Below are positions 51,788 to 60,546 of a DNA stretch of 64,000 bases, piece after piece. The position numbers and the translations under genes are program-made. This DNA comes from Actinomycetota bacterium. Lineage in GTDB: Bacteria > Actinomycetota > Thermoleophilia > BMS3ABIN01. Numbering within the stretch: the stretch's first letter is position 1; each line of letters starts with the position of its first letter. The stretch is from contig JAMCPM010000013.1 in NCBI GenBank assembly GCA_023382335.1, positions 124,001 through 188,000 of the forward strand. Reading direction: 5' to 3'. The notes beneath the pieces were generated by a model that ran no database searches, had not been told where the DNA came from, and saw only the letters and a list, made by a program, of their open reading frames with translations.

Positions 51788-52633
51788 ATGCGTGAGATCG
51801 ACGTCAGCGAGGTAACCGCCCTCGTCTCCCGGCTCTATCAGGAAGCAAACTTTTCACTGCCTGCCGACGTCATCGCCGCGCTGCAGGCGGCTCTTGCCCG
51901 CGAAGAATCTCCACTGGGGCGCGACGTCATCGAGACCCTCCTGAAGAATGCCGGGATCGCTGCCAGCGAGCGCGTTCCCTTGTGCCAGGACACCGGTCTG
52001 GCGGCTGTTTTTGCCGAAGTGGGCCAGGACGTTCATTTCACCGGCGGCGCTTTCGCGGCGGCGGTCGACCGCGGCATCGCCGAATCACAGGCGGAAGGTT
52101 ACCTGCGGGCATCGGTGGTCAGCGGCGCCTGCTTCGACCGTACCAACTCCGGCGACAATACTCCCGCGATGCTGCACACCGAGCTGGTCGAGGGCGACGG
52201 TGTTCGCATCACCGTGCTGCCCAAAGGCGGCGGCAGCGAGAACATGAGCCGGCTGGCCATGCTCAAGCCGGCCGACGGCATCGAGGGCATCATCGATTTC
52301 GTTGTCGGGACAGTCGAGCGCGCCGGAGCCAATCCCTGCCCGCCGATCTTTCTGGGCGTGGGCATCGGCGGCACCATGGACAGGGCGGCGCTTTTGAGCA
52401 AGCAGGCGCTGCTTCGCCCCGCGGGTTCCCCGAATGCCGACGGGCGGGTGAGGCAGCTGGAGGCGGACATCCTGGATAAGGTGAACGCGTTGGGCATCGG
52501 GCCGGGCGGCTTCGGGGGCACGGTCACCTGCCTGGGGGTTGCCATAGAGGAATATCCGTGCCATATCGCCTCGCTGCCGGTGGCGGTCAACATACAGTGC
52601 AACTCGGCGCGCCGCGCGGCGGGAAGCCTGTGA
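51788..52633 (+). CDS. Fumarate hydratase class I, alpha subunit
   Basis: 281 residues of the N-terminal half of class-I fumarase. Cluster-binding and catalytic regions are present: VPLCQDTGLAAVFAEVG, SGDNTPAMLHTELVEGD, LPKGGGSENMSRLAML and NPCPPIFLGVGIGGTMDRAALLSKQAL. It binds an oxygen-sensitive [4Fe-4S] cluster and hydrates fumarate to malate together with the beta subunit encoded next. Split subunits are usual in Gram-positive anaerobes and archaea. Confidence 0.96.
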   Translation: MREIDVSEVTALVSRLYQEANFSLPADVIAALQAALAREESPLGRDVIETLLKNAGIAASERVPLCQDTGLAAVFAEVGQDVHFTGGAFAAAVDRGIAESQAEGYLRASVVSGACFDRTNSGDNTPAMLHTELVEGDGVRITVLPKGGGSENMSRLAMLKPADGIEGIIDFVVGTVERAGANPCPPIFLGVGIGGTMDRAALLSKQALLRPAGSPNADGRVRQLEADILDKVNALGIGPGGFGGTVTCLGVAIEEYPCHIASLPVAVNIQCNSARRAAGSL

Positions 52634-52697
52634 TGGGAACCGCGCCAGCAAACAAGCGTCACACGCGGTTGGGCTATTTTCCTGAGGGAGAAGAGCG

Positions 52698-53252
52698 ATG
52701 GCTGAGACGGTAAGAATCCAGCCACCGCTGAGCGAAGACGAGGCCCGCGTCCTGAGGGCGGGTACCAGAGTCCTGATCTCCGGAACCATCTACACCGCCC
52801 GCGACGCCGCCCATCGGCGGCTGACCGAGCTGATCGAGCGGGGCGGGGATCTGCCGCTTGAGCTTGAAGGCCAGATAATCTATTACGTCGGGCCCACGCC
52901 GGCATCTCCGGGGAAGCCCACGGGCTCTGCCGGGCCGACGACCAGCTCCAGGGTCGACCGCTATACGCCGCAGCTGCTGGCCCGGGGCGTGCGCGCCTTC
53001 ATCGGCAAGGGAGACCGGAGCCCGGAAGTAGCCGCGGCGCTGGAGGAAAACGGAGCCGTCTATCTCGCCGCGGTCGGCGGCGCCGGAGCCCTGCTCGCCG
53101 GCAGGGTCAGCAGCGCCGAAGTCATCGCCTGGCCGGAACTGGGGCCCGAAGCGGTACACCGTTTCGAGGTCGAAGACTTCCCCGCGATCGTGGTCATGGA
53201 CTCGCATGGCGGCAATCTCTACGAATCCGGCCGCAAGAGCTTCCGGCGCTAG
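52698..53252 (+). CDS. Fumarate hydratase class I, beta subunit
   Basis: 184 residues matching the C-terminal part of class-I fumarase: RVLISGTIYTARDAAHRRLTELIERG, IIYYVGPTPASPGKPTGSAGPTTSSRVDRYTP, GVRAFIGKGDRSPEV and WPELGPEAVHRFEVEDFPAIVVMDSHGGNLYE. It forms the active enzyme with the alpha subunit. A GGGAGAAG site precedes the ATG. Confidence 0.96.
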   Translation: MAETVRIQPPLSEDEARVLRAGTRVLISGTIYTARDAAHRRLTELIERGGDLPLELEGQIIYYVGPTPASPGKPTGSAGPTTSSRVDRYTPQLLARGVRAFIGKGDRSPEVAAALEENGAVYLAAVGGAGALLAGRVSSAEVIAWPELGPEAVHRFEVEDFPAIVVMDSHGGNLYESGRKSFRR

Positions 53253-53551
53253 AAAGGACCGCCAGTGCGGCCACTCCGGCGCTGAAACCTGCCTGATTAA
53301 AGGAATTCCGCCGTCCGTGCGCGCCCTGAAGCACTTCCATTATTTTATGGGGAAAATAAATTAACAAATTCAAACTGGAAAATCCGGAGTATATTGCTAT
53401 ACTATAAACACTCTCCGTTGAGAATTGTGGTTCGACAGAAACTGAAGCTGTAGCTAATCTGAAGCTGTAACGGTGCCGTCTGCCGCCCCGGCGAGCTTAC
53501 GCCGAGGTGGCGGGCGGCTAAGATTTAAATGAGCACGGGAGTGGGTGGGGT
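53253..53551. other. Intergenic region with a TATACT palindrome and GC hairpin
   Basis: AGTATA-TTGC-TATACT (53388-53403) is a perfect inverted repeat overlapping a possible -10. CTGAAGCTGTA occurs twice near 53441 and 53459. A GC-rich imperfect stem (GCCGCCCCGGCG... with CGCCGAGGTGGCGG) lies at about 53480-53512 just before the regulator gene. No gene is seen. Confidence 0.5.
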
Positions 53552-54277
53552 ATGCCGAACGAGACAGTGCTGGTCGTCGACGACGACCCGGACGTCCTTC
53601 ACAACACCAAGGAATGCCTTTCCAGGATCGGCTACCGTGTTCTGACGGCCGTCGACGGATCCGCCGCCAGACAGATCTCCCGGGACGAGCGTCCCGACGT
53701 CATCATCCTCGATGTCGATATGCCTGTAACCAGTGGTCACGAAGTCTGCAAGTCCCTCAAGAGCGATTCCAGCCTCAAGCACATTCCCGTCATCTTCCTT
53801 CATGAGAAGCCGAGCATCGAGGACAAGGTGGCGGGTTTTGAAGTCGGCGCCCACGATTACCTCGCCAAACCTTATGACTCGGAAGAACTGGCGACGCGGG
53901 TGACGGCCGCGGTAAGGCAAAAAGTCGCTTTCGACCGCCTGCGCCACAAGAACGCCAAGCTGGAGGCGCTGGCCAAGCACGTGCGGGCCGCGATCCAGCT
54001 CTACGAGCAGCCGCGGCTGAGCAGCCCCGGCGCCGGAGGGTTCGAGGTCGAGGAAGAGGGCGGCAAGGCGATCGTCAGGTTGACCCGCCGCGAATTGGAG
54101 ATACTGCAACTGCTGGCGCGCGGCCTCAACAACGATGTCATTTCCCGGCAACTCTACATCAGCCCGACGACCACCAGGAACCACATCCAGAACATCCTGG
54201 GAAAGCTGGGGGTTCACAGCAAGCTGGAGGCGGTTGCTTATGCAGTCCGCGCCGGATATGTAGACTTCGTTGGCTAG
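53552..54277 (+). CDS. Response regulator, receiver plus LuxR-type HTH
   Basis: 241 residues. Receiver (LVVDDDPDVLHNTKECL; phospho-Asp in VIILDVDMPVTSGHE; Lys in YLAKPYDSEEL), a short alpha-helical linker, and a LuxR/NarL HTH at the C-terminus (LTRRELEILQLLARGLNNDVISRQLYISPTTTRNHIQNILGKLGV). It has no linked kinase; the nearest is the NarX-like sensor 1.2 kb away on the other strand. An ATG with a GGGGT site is used. Confidence 0.93.
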   Translation: MPNETVLVVDDDPDVLHNTKECLSRIGYRVLTAVDGSAARQISRDERPDVIILDVDMPVTSGHEVCKSLKSDSSLKHIPVIFLHEKPSIEDKVAGFEVGAHDYLAKPYDSEELATRVTAAVRQKVAFDRLRHKNAKLEALAKHVRAAIQLYEQPRLSSPGAGGFEVEEEGGKAIVRLTRRELEILQLLARGLNNDVISRQLYISPTTTRNHIQNILGKLGVHSKLEAVAYAVRAGYVDFVG

Positions 54278-54433
54278 CAGGGTTGACATAAGAGGGCTAA
54301 AACCGGGCTTTGATAGTACGGTAGCATCAGTTATTTAGGCATTATTACCTATAGACGGTTATATTATTAGACGATATGATACTAACCAACATACTTTTCT
54401 TAGCGTAAAGGGCTTAATGCCCCCCTTGGAAGG

Positions 54434-54451
54434 CCCCGAAAATATTCGGGG
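54434..54451 (+). terminator. Intrinsic terminator after response regulator
   Basis: CCCCGAA-AATA-TTCGGGG stem followed by CTTTCTCCTTT, about 155 bases after the regulator stop. Confidence 0.75.
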
Positions 54452-54608
54452 CTTTCTCCTTTGTGCAGAAGTATGTCGTTTAGTTCTAATTTCCTCACCT
54501 GGTTGATTCCTAATATGCGTAGATGAATTCATCACGCTCCAGGTCCCCGGAAGAAAGGCGTGGCGGGAAAGACAGAGATTCGTCGAGGGAAATCGCACGG
54601 AAAAAAGA

Positions 54609-54639
54609 AATCGGCGCGGGGTAGGAATCCGCGCCGATT
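54609..54639 (-). terminator. Intrinsic terminator of sensor kinase/regulator operon
   Basis: An 11-bp stem (AATCGGCGCGG with CCGCGCCGATT, 9-base loop) followed on the minus strand by TTTCTTTTTT; it lies about 210 bases past the regulator stop. Confidence 0.85.
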
Positions 54640-54848
54640 ATGATTGATGCCTGCTCGGGGACAGGCACCAAATCTTTCTTACAGCCCGACCGAGGCCGAA
54701 ACTTCACCTTCAAAGAAAAGAAATAATCGTACGGTAATCATATTATGTCTGTTGGTCCTGTCTACCTAGAGTCAAAGGGGGACTAATCCGGGGGGCAACA
54801 GGGGCCGTAAGTTCTGTTCGAGCCGGCTCGAACACGAACCGCGCTCAC

Positions 54849-55499
54849 CTAGCCGAACCAGTTCTCCCGGACAGCTTGGGCGATGGCTTCGGCGCGGTTG
54901 CGTACGCCGAGCTTGCGGTAGATGGAGGTGTTCGATCGCCTGACTACGCGGGGACTGATGAAAAGTTTTTGCGCTATCTCTTCGTTTGTGTTGCCCACCG
55001 TCATCAGGTTGAGCACGCTCCATTCCCTCTCGGTGAGGGCGTGAGGGAGTTCGTCGGGCGCCCGGTCCTTCAGCTTCTGCCACAGCGCCGCCTCAAGCTC
55101 CGGCTTCAAGGGAGGCCGCCCGCCGTCGTTGACGATGTTGAACGCCTCGGCGATCTCGTCCAGGTCGCTGTCCTTGATGAGATAGGCGGCGGCGCCGGCC
55201 TGGTTGGCGCGGAAGATATCCTCAGGCCGGTTGGAATAGGTAAGCACGATGACCTTGCAGGCCGACACGTGTTCGTTGCAGAAGCTTATCAGGCCGAGCC
55301 CGTCTTCAACTTCGGGCATGTTGAGATCGGTTACCATGAGGTCGAACGATCCGCCCATGATGAGGGTCCTGGCGTCCTCGACGTTGACGGCTGTTCCGAC
55401 GATGTCTACGTGGGGGTACTGGCTCAGCCCGGAGGTAAGCCCCTCCAGCACTACCGGGTGGTCGTCGATGACGATGATCTTTATCGGTTGGTCGCCCAT
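54849..55499 (-). CDS. NarL/FixJ-type response regulator
   Basis: 216 residues. Receiver (KIIVIDDHPVVLEGL; Asp in LMVTDLNMPEVEDG) and LuxR-type HTH (LTEREWSVLNLMTVGNTNEEIAQKLFISPRVVRRSNTSIYRKLGV). Its start overlaps the end of the kinase gene by 19 bases. The pair probably controls a local set of genes such as the rhodanese or MFS region. Confidence 0.92.
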   Translation of the reverse strand: MGDQPIKIIVIDDHPVVLEGLTSGLSQYPHVDIVGTAVNVEDARTLIMGGSFDLMVTDLNMPEVEDGLGLISFCNEHVSACKVIVLTYSNRPEDIFRANQAGAAAYLIKDSDLDEIAEAFNIVNDGGRPPLKPELEAALWQKLKDRAPDELPHALTEREWSVLNLMTVGNTNEEIAQKLFISPRVVRRSNTSIYRKLGVRNRAEAIAQAVRENWFG

Positions 55500-57601
55500 G
55501 TTCTTTCCTGATGCTCGCTTGTATCGTCTTCCAGTGACGCCAGAATCGTCCTCAGTCTTTTCTTCAACTCGGATGAGCTGTATTTGAGGTGCTCCACCGA
55601 GCCCGCATCGATCGTGCCCGCCGCTGACGGGCCGGCCGACTGCATCGCCCTGATCTCTTCGCCAAGCCCGAAGACGCCGTCGTACAGCTGCCGGTGGGTT
55701 TCCGCCGAAAGGATTTCCCGCTCCCGGGTCAGAGCCCGGTTGATGGCCTGCTGCTGCAGAAACTCGAGGCTCCTGATGAACTCTCCCGCCATGCCGGCGG
55801 AGAAGGCCAGGATGACAAAGATCGTCGTATGTTGCAGCGGTTCCTCCAATCGCAAACCTCTGACAACCGGCCCAGATGCCGCCGGCGCCAGCAGGTAAGC
55901 CAGAAAGATACCAGTGTTAAGTAACAAAGTCAACACAATATTTTCCAGTGTGTCAAGGAACAGGCCGTTCATGATGACGACCACGCCGACGTAAAGCGGG
56001 AAGAAGAAAAAGGCCTCGGCCCTCAGGCTGATGTACACCAGCACCGCAAACATCGCCGCTTCAAAAAGCAACAGCCAGGGGCGCCGGCTGAGAAGGCGGT
56101 ATAGTTGCGAACGGAAGAGGACGAAGGCGAGAGTGTCGACACCCAGCAGGGTCACGACGAGGACCAGCGGCGTGTCGAAGGGGTGATCTCCCATCAGCAT
56201 GAACAGGCGGATGAAGGTCCAGACGAACATGGCCGTCCGCAGCCGTATGAGGAAGATATATAAGCCGCTGCCCCGCTTGTCCCGGTCGTAATCGAGGACC
56301 CGCCCGATAAGCCCGGGCCGCTGGGCGTCGGTGACGAGCTCGACACGAGTCCCGCCTCCGGGGCTTGCAGCTATCTCCAGCTTGCCACGGATCAGGCGGG
56401 CGCGTTCCTGCATGCTCTTGACTCCCAGGCCGCCGTCCGCCTGCCTGGCCGCCAGTTCATCATCGCTGAACCCTTTGCCACGATCGGTGACCGATATGCT
56501 CATGCGGCGGCCGCGTTCGCTAGCCTCGATCGTGACCCGTCCGGCTCCGGCATGCTTAAAGGCATTTGCGGCAGCCTCCCTGACGATGCCGAGGACCTGG
56601 CGCTGGACCTCCGGGCTCAGCTGTGTCTTGCCCGTGGTCAGCCGGAGATCCACCTGTATGCCGGTCTCGCTCTCGAATTCACTCCTGAAGGAGGTCAGGG
56701 CGGAGTTGATATCGCCGCTGGCCTGTTCGTCCAGCCCGCTGAGGATACGTTTTAACACCGACGCGGCCCGGTCGTATCCGGCGGAGAGGAAGCTCAGCGA
56801 TCGTTTGACATCACTGCCGCTGCCTGGTTTTCTGAGGCTCTGGATCTTGAAGTGGAGCCCGCAAAGAGTGTTGCCGAGGTCGTCGTGCAGGCGGCGGCGG
56901 TAACTGCTTCGCTCCTCGGATAGGATCGACTCCAGCTCCAGCGCTGAAACCCTGGCGAGAACCGCGGAAAATCCCACGAAGCCGAAGCCCCAGAAATAAT
57001 AGAGGGCGAAGTTGTCGATTTCACGCGGCGAGGTGAAGAAGTCCATGGGCGCCAGCCCCGCCGACCACGAAGCCAGCAGGTAGGCCAGGCTGAGGGCTGC
57101 CGTCGCCGGCGCCGCCTTGCGCAGCAGTGTCGTCGGGCGCGCCAGCAGCGCGGAAAAGGAATAGAAGGACATGATGAAGATCAGCTTGGGTTCCTGTGCC
57201 AGAAACATGAGCGAAGCGCAACACGCCAGATCCAGCATGTGGAACCATTCGCGTCCGGCGGCCCGGGTCTGGGTTGATAGCCAGGCATAGATGCCGGTGT
57301 AAGAGACCGCGACGGCCAGAAGTAGAAAGGCCCGGCCAAGGGAGCCGAGGAGGTCGGGGCGGACGACAGCGACGATAGGTATCTGCACCAGGATGAGCAG
57401 GCGCCAGACGACTACCCACCACTGGATGCGCAGGTAACGCATGCGGTAGCCGTACTCGCCGATCAGGACGGGATTCCTGAGAGAGTTGCGGATGCGGGCA
57501 AGGAGGTTGCCGGCGTTCTTTTCACGAGAAATCTCAGGGATGGCGCTTCCTGCTCCTTTAGGCCCTGCGCCTCCCCAAAGGTCTTCTAACTCACCGCCCA
57601 T
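55481..57601 (-). CDS. Large NarX-like sensor kinase with duplicated membrane/DHp region
   Basis: 706 residues from the ATG at 57601 (a TTG 18 bases earlier is possible). Order: N-terminal membrane module of five to six helices (~60-215), HisKA_3 domain with His in YRRRLHDDLGNTLCGLHFKIQSL, and an HATPase domain (GIVREAAANAFKHAGAGRV; DRGKGFSDDEL; GLGVKSMQERARLIRGKL). After this normal end comes a second membrane module (~430-620) and a second DHp-like stretch (LSAETHRQLYDGVFGLGEEIRAMQ) with no ATPase domain. The extra half could be a regulatory module made by internal duplication. Confidence 0.85.
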   Translation of the reverse strand: MGGELEDLWGGAGPKGAGSAIPEISREKNAGNLLARIRNSLRNPVLIGEYGYRMRYLRIQWWVVVWRLLILVQIPIVAVVRPDLLGSLGRAFLLLAVAVSYTGIYAWLSTQTRAAGREWFHMLDLACCASLMFLAQEPKLIFIMSFYSFSALLARPTTLLRKAAPATAALSLAYLLASWSAGLAPMDFFTSPREIDNFALYYFWGFGFVGFSAVLARVSALELESILSEERSSYRRRLHDDLGNTLCGLHFKIQSLRKPGSGSDVKRSLSFLSAGYDRAASVLKRILSGLDEQASGDINSALTSFRSEFESETGIQVDLRLTTGKTQLSPEVQRQVLGIVREAAANAFKHAGAGRVTIEASERGRRMSISVTDRGKGFSDDELAARQADGGLGVKSMQERARLIRGKLEIAASPGGGTRVELVTDAQRPGLIGRVLDYDRDKRGSGLYIFLIRLRTAMFVWTFIRLFMLMGDHPFDTPLVLVVTLLGVDTLAFVLFRSQLYRLLSRRPWLLLFEAAMFAVLVYISLRAEAFFFFPLYVGVVVIMNGLFLDTLENIVLTLLLNTGIFLAYLLAPAASGPVVRGLRLEEPLQHTTIFVILAFSAGMAGEFIRSLEFLQQQAINRALTREREILSAETHRQLYDGVFGLGEEIRAMQSAGPSAAGTIDAGSVEHLKYSSSELKKRLRTILASLEDDTSEHQERTWATNR

Positions 57602-57740
57602 GCTGCCCTGCCTTCCCAAAACGCCCGGTGCTGGTCAAGTTGAGATAATGATAGACATAATCCACCTGCTGTCAACTGTGTGAGTGACGACAATGCCGGC
57701 AAACGTTTTGCACGAGTGACGATCGCCGGCGTGCGGGCCT

Positions 57741-58050
57741 CTATCTGTGATTATGAATCGGTATCTTTCTTGGCTGGAGCAGTCCAGGCTTAATTAAGAG
57801 GAATGTTGCATAGATCAACAGCACGATCGCGCCGATGGTGATGGCTGATTCGGGGCCGATGGCGCCTCCGAGCCAGCCGAAGGCCAGGGAGGAGAAGGGC
57901 TGCATGCCGATGAAGCAGAGCACGAACAGGGCCATGACACGGCCCCGCAGCCAGGCGACCCGACAGTTCTCGCGTACGTACCTGATGCCGGCCGTCAGAG
58001 TGCCCACCTGTCCCGCCCCCGAGCGTTCGTGCCGTGTCTGCCGGGGATGT
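57741..58050 (-). pseudogene. MFS transporter remnant with internal deletion
   Basis: The readable product (GTLTAGIRYVRENCRVAWLRGRVMALFVLCFIGMQP...) joins two segments normally far apart in MFS exporters: the TM6/7 linker GLRYVR-type stretch and the RGRVMALF motif before the last helices. Upstream the frame continues without a start. It looks like the tail of a decayed efflux protein. The stop is intact, so a short protein could still be made. Confidence 0.6.
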
Positions 58051-58128
58051 TGGATGCGGATTGAAACCGCATCTGAAAGTCATACCCTTTATCGCGCGGG
58101 AATATTCCGGCTATTGGAGCAATAGAGA

Positions 58129-58159
58129 GGCGGCCCTTCGGTGGAACCGAAGGGCCGCC
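58129..58159. terminator. Hairpin downstream of the RiPP-like gene
   Basis: A perfect 14-bp stem GGCGGCCCTTCGGT with ACCGAAGGGCCGCC, loop GGA, between the MFS remnant and the small peptide gene. Confidence 0.6.
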
Positions 58160-58217
58160 CATGAATGCCTCAATATACCACGTATCTTACTTGTGCTGCT
58201 TATCGTACGTGCTATTC

Positions 58218-58352
58218 CTACGGCGTCGGCGGCGGCGGAACAGTGACGCTGCACTGCCAGGCCGGGCACTCGAACGTTATCTCCTTAAGGTTCTCGTGCT
58301 TTGCCAGCGCCGGTTTCTCATACGGCTTGGTTTGTTCTTTCTTCACGCTCAT
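58218..58352 (-). CDS. Putative RiPP precursor peptide (lasso-leader-like)
   Basis: 44 residues from an ATG with a perfect GGAGGAGGG site. The N-terminal half KPYEKPALAKHENLKEIT fits the leader pattern Y-x2-P-x-L-x3-(G/E)-x-L-x3-T known from lasso-peptide and related precursors (glutamate replaces the usual glycine). The C-terminal half FECPAWQCSVTVPPPPTP has two cysteines spaced four residues apart and a proline-rich end, unlike most lasso cores. No maturation protease, B protein or radical-SAM gene is near, so it is an orphan or acts elsewhere. It lies after the rhodanese gene on the same strand. Confidence 0.6.
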   Translation of the reverse strand: MSVKKEQTKPYEKPALAKHENLKEITFECPAWQCSVTVPPPPTP

Positions 58353-58399
58353 TCCCTCCTCCATTTCAGTATATGACAGATGACAGCACGGCCGTCTGT

Positions 58400-59914
58400 C
58401 TAGGGATGACTGGAGGGGTTGTCGCAACCATCAGTCGAGCTGCCGGTGATGGCTGAGTGGAAGCTGCCAACCGCAGGGGGCAGATTGTATTTGAGCGTCG
58501 TCCCCGCGGAACCGGCCGGCGACATGATGTTGCTGAGCGTCAGCGGCAAAGCCGTGGAAACGGTAACGCCGTTTGTATTGGTGCTGCCCGTGAGCGCCAC
58601 ATCGTAGGCAATGCTGCTGCCGGTATTGCTGACGGTCCAGTCGATCGAGAGGATGCCGGCAACATAATCGGCATACGATCCCCAATGGGGAACCGGAGTG
58701 CCAAGCGTGAGACTGGCCTTGGTGGCGCTGCAACCGGATACGTAATTCAGGCCGCCAGGCGAGCTGCCCGCGACAACCGGATAGCTGTGTTCCTCAGTGG
58801 CGGTATTGAACTTCATCCCTAAGGTGTTGTTCCAGCTGGCAACTCCGAATCTCAGGCTCACCGTCTTGGCGCCGGCGTTGCGGATTCCCAGCGCGTTCAT
58901 GCCGATTTCCGCAGCATTTGCTTCCTGCTGGCCGTTGCTGTAAACAATGACCGGCTTGCTGAGGTCGATGCTGAGCAGATTAGTGTAATTGCCACCGCCG
59001 TCCGTGGCGAAGAGCTGCTGGTATGGGATGTTGACCGCGCCGGGAATGTGTCCGGCGGCGTAATCGGCAGCGCTTCTGACGTCGACAACCGTGTAGTTTG
59101 CGATATTAGTGTCATTGACCTGGCCTGCGCCGGTGCCCGGGAAAATAAACGGTCCGCCAGCGAGGTTGAGAGACAGGTTGTCCGCCACCCTGGTAATCTC
59201 CGCCGGTTCGGTCGAAGTGGTGTTGTTGATCACCGGATAGGCGCCCGGCGCCGGCAAAGCGTGTGCCACCATATCGATTGAGTATGTCTGCTGATAGATA
59301 TTCGTCGGAGAGGCAGGGTCCACCTCAGCCAGCACGGATGGTTCAGATGGCGTGTTCCACCCGAGGTTACCCCACTTCAGAGCAGTCACAGTCGGAGCGG
59401 GACTGCCGAAGTACCCGGCCTGCGCCACCGCTCCCAGCGCCATTTCAGACAGTTTGTCGGTATGGCCGCTAAAGCAGGCCAGCACGATGGTCTTATTGGC
59501 GTGCTTCGCCAGCTCGCTGCGGATCAGGGCCAGGTTGGCAGGCGTATCGATCGCCGTGTAGCCGATATTGATCGCCCCCGGGATGTGACCCGCGTTGCCC
59601 ATGCCGCCAGCAGTCCCAGCATAAGCGGCGGCGCTCCTCACGTCGATCACGAGAGGGTCGTTGGCGGGGTTATCGCTGGCATCGATGACCCCGTCATTGT
59701 TGTCATCGAGCAGTGCCATCAACGCCGGAGTGTCCATGTAAATCATTGGACTGGAATTCAGAAAGGCATTGCTGGCATCGGCAATAGTCCCAAACTCCTC
59801 GTCGCCAGGCGGCGGAGCCGCGGAACCAGCGACGGCAAAAAAGACCAGCAGGATGAGCAAAGCGCTCAAGACCACGGCCACGCATGTGGCCGGCCGTTTC
59901 AGGATATAACTCAT
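58400..59914 (-). CDS. Secreted double-rhodanese protein
   Basis: 504 residues: signal peptide (VAVVLSALLILLVFFAVAGSA), two rhodanese-like domains and a C-terminal beta-rich domain (~110 residues) with DUF11-like features (IDWTVSNTGSSIAYDVALTGSTNTNG). Domain 1 keeps the catalytic cysteine (IVLACFSGHTDK). Domain 2 has YSNGQQEANAAE in the same position, with Ser replacing Cys, so it is probably inactive. An EF-hand-like DDNNDGVIDASDNP precedes domain 1. The location outside the membrane suggests sulfur transfer or sensing, in line with the sulfur-anion permeases elsewhere in the window. Confidence 0.88.
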   Translation of the reverse strand: MSYILKRPATCVAVVLSALLILLVFFAVAGSAAPPPGDEEFGTIADASNAFLNSSPMIYMDTPALMALLDDNNDGVIDASDNPANDPLVIDVRSAAAYAGTAGGMGNAGHIPGAINIGYTAIDTPANLALIRSELAKHANKTIVLACFSGHTDKLSEMALGAVAQAGYFGSPAPTVTALKWGNLGWNTPSEPSVLAEVDPASPTNIYQQTYSIDMVAHALPAPGAYPVINNTTSTEPAEITRVADNLSLNLAGGPFIFPGTGAGQVNDTNIANYTVVDVRSAADYAAGHIPGAVNIPYQQLFATDGGGNYTNLLSIDLSKPVIVYSNGQQEANAAEIGMNALGIRNAGAKTVSLRFGVASWNNTLGMKFNTATEEHSYPVVAGSSPGGLNYVSGCSATKASLTLGTPVPHWGSYADYVAGILSIDWTVSNTGSSIAYDVALTGSTNTNGVTVSTALPLTLSNIMSPAGSAGTTLKYNLPPAVGSFHSAITGSSTDGCDNPSSHP

Positions 59915-60546
59915 TTTCCCCTCACTCCCTAAGTAGTTATCCGTGCGTTTAACAAGAATCGAAGAAGTTCTCCAGTTCTTCTATAGGCACTACCTCCTTA
60001 CTCCCCCGGTTAGGAAAACGTCCTCACGGACGCCTGCGAGCAAATGAAGTCATACAACTTAAATATAACGAACTTAGTCCTCTAAGGGATACAAGCCTAG
60101 TCCTGCGTTATGTAATCTGTCAATACCCATTCCGGTATGGGGTATCGATCGAGGGAAGTCAGGATTGGCGGGGAAGAACTTCACGGGAAATAATCCCCAA
60201 ACATAACGACGTTGCCGGTGCCATTCCTTTATGTGGGGCGTCCTTTGCCTGAAAAGCTTAAGAAGGGTGAATAACCTTCGTCGTTTTACACCGAGTTTCG
60301 CTTCGGCTTCAGCTTGGGCACAAGGTTAGAACGAGGGCGGATTGAGTTAAAGTCAGAACTTATCGGTGCACCTTTTGAGCAGAGTCCAGATAACAGACGC
60401 TTTGTGGAGGGTTGAAACGATATTCGAATTCTGAGCTTTGTATTCTGAGCCATTCGGAGGGAGGTTTTCAGCAGATTCCCGCCCATATGCTTTCCTTGGC
60501 TTCAGTCAGGCAAGCATCATTAAGGCTGCGACGGGATTGTCTGAGG
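59915..60546. other. AT-richer intergenic leader with inverted repeats
   Basis: Upstream of the rhodanese gene on the minus strand there is a leader with a GAAGAA-N9-TTCTTC hairpin (about 59970-59990) and CGTCC-TCAC-GGACG. ATACCC-N10-GGGGTAT (60124-60146) resembles paired NarL-type TACYYMT heptamers, though the spacing is not the classical two bases. No open gene is convincing. Confidence 0.4.

Larger units (their letters stand above)
54278..54848. other. Convergent intergenic region without a gene
   Basis: It holds two terminator-type hairpins listed separately and a GGGGACAGGCACC phrase near 54656-54668 of the kind often found in REP-like elements. Reading frames here lack ribosome sites and similarity. 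Confidence 0.5.

Noticed and set aside
59935-60080. Known riboswitch in the rhodanese leader
   Set aside because: Hairpins are present, but I could not match cobalamin, SAM, c-di-GMP, Mn or NiCo consensus blocks.
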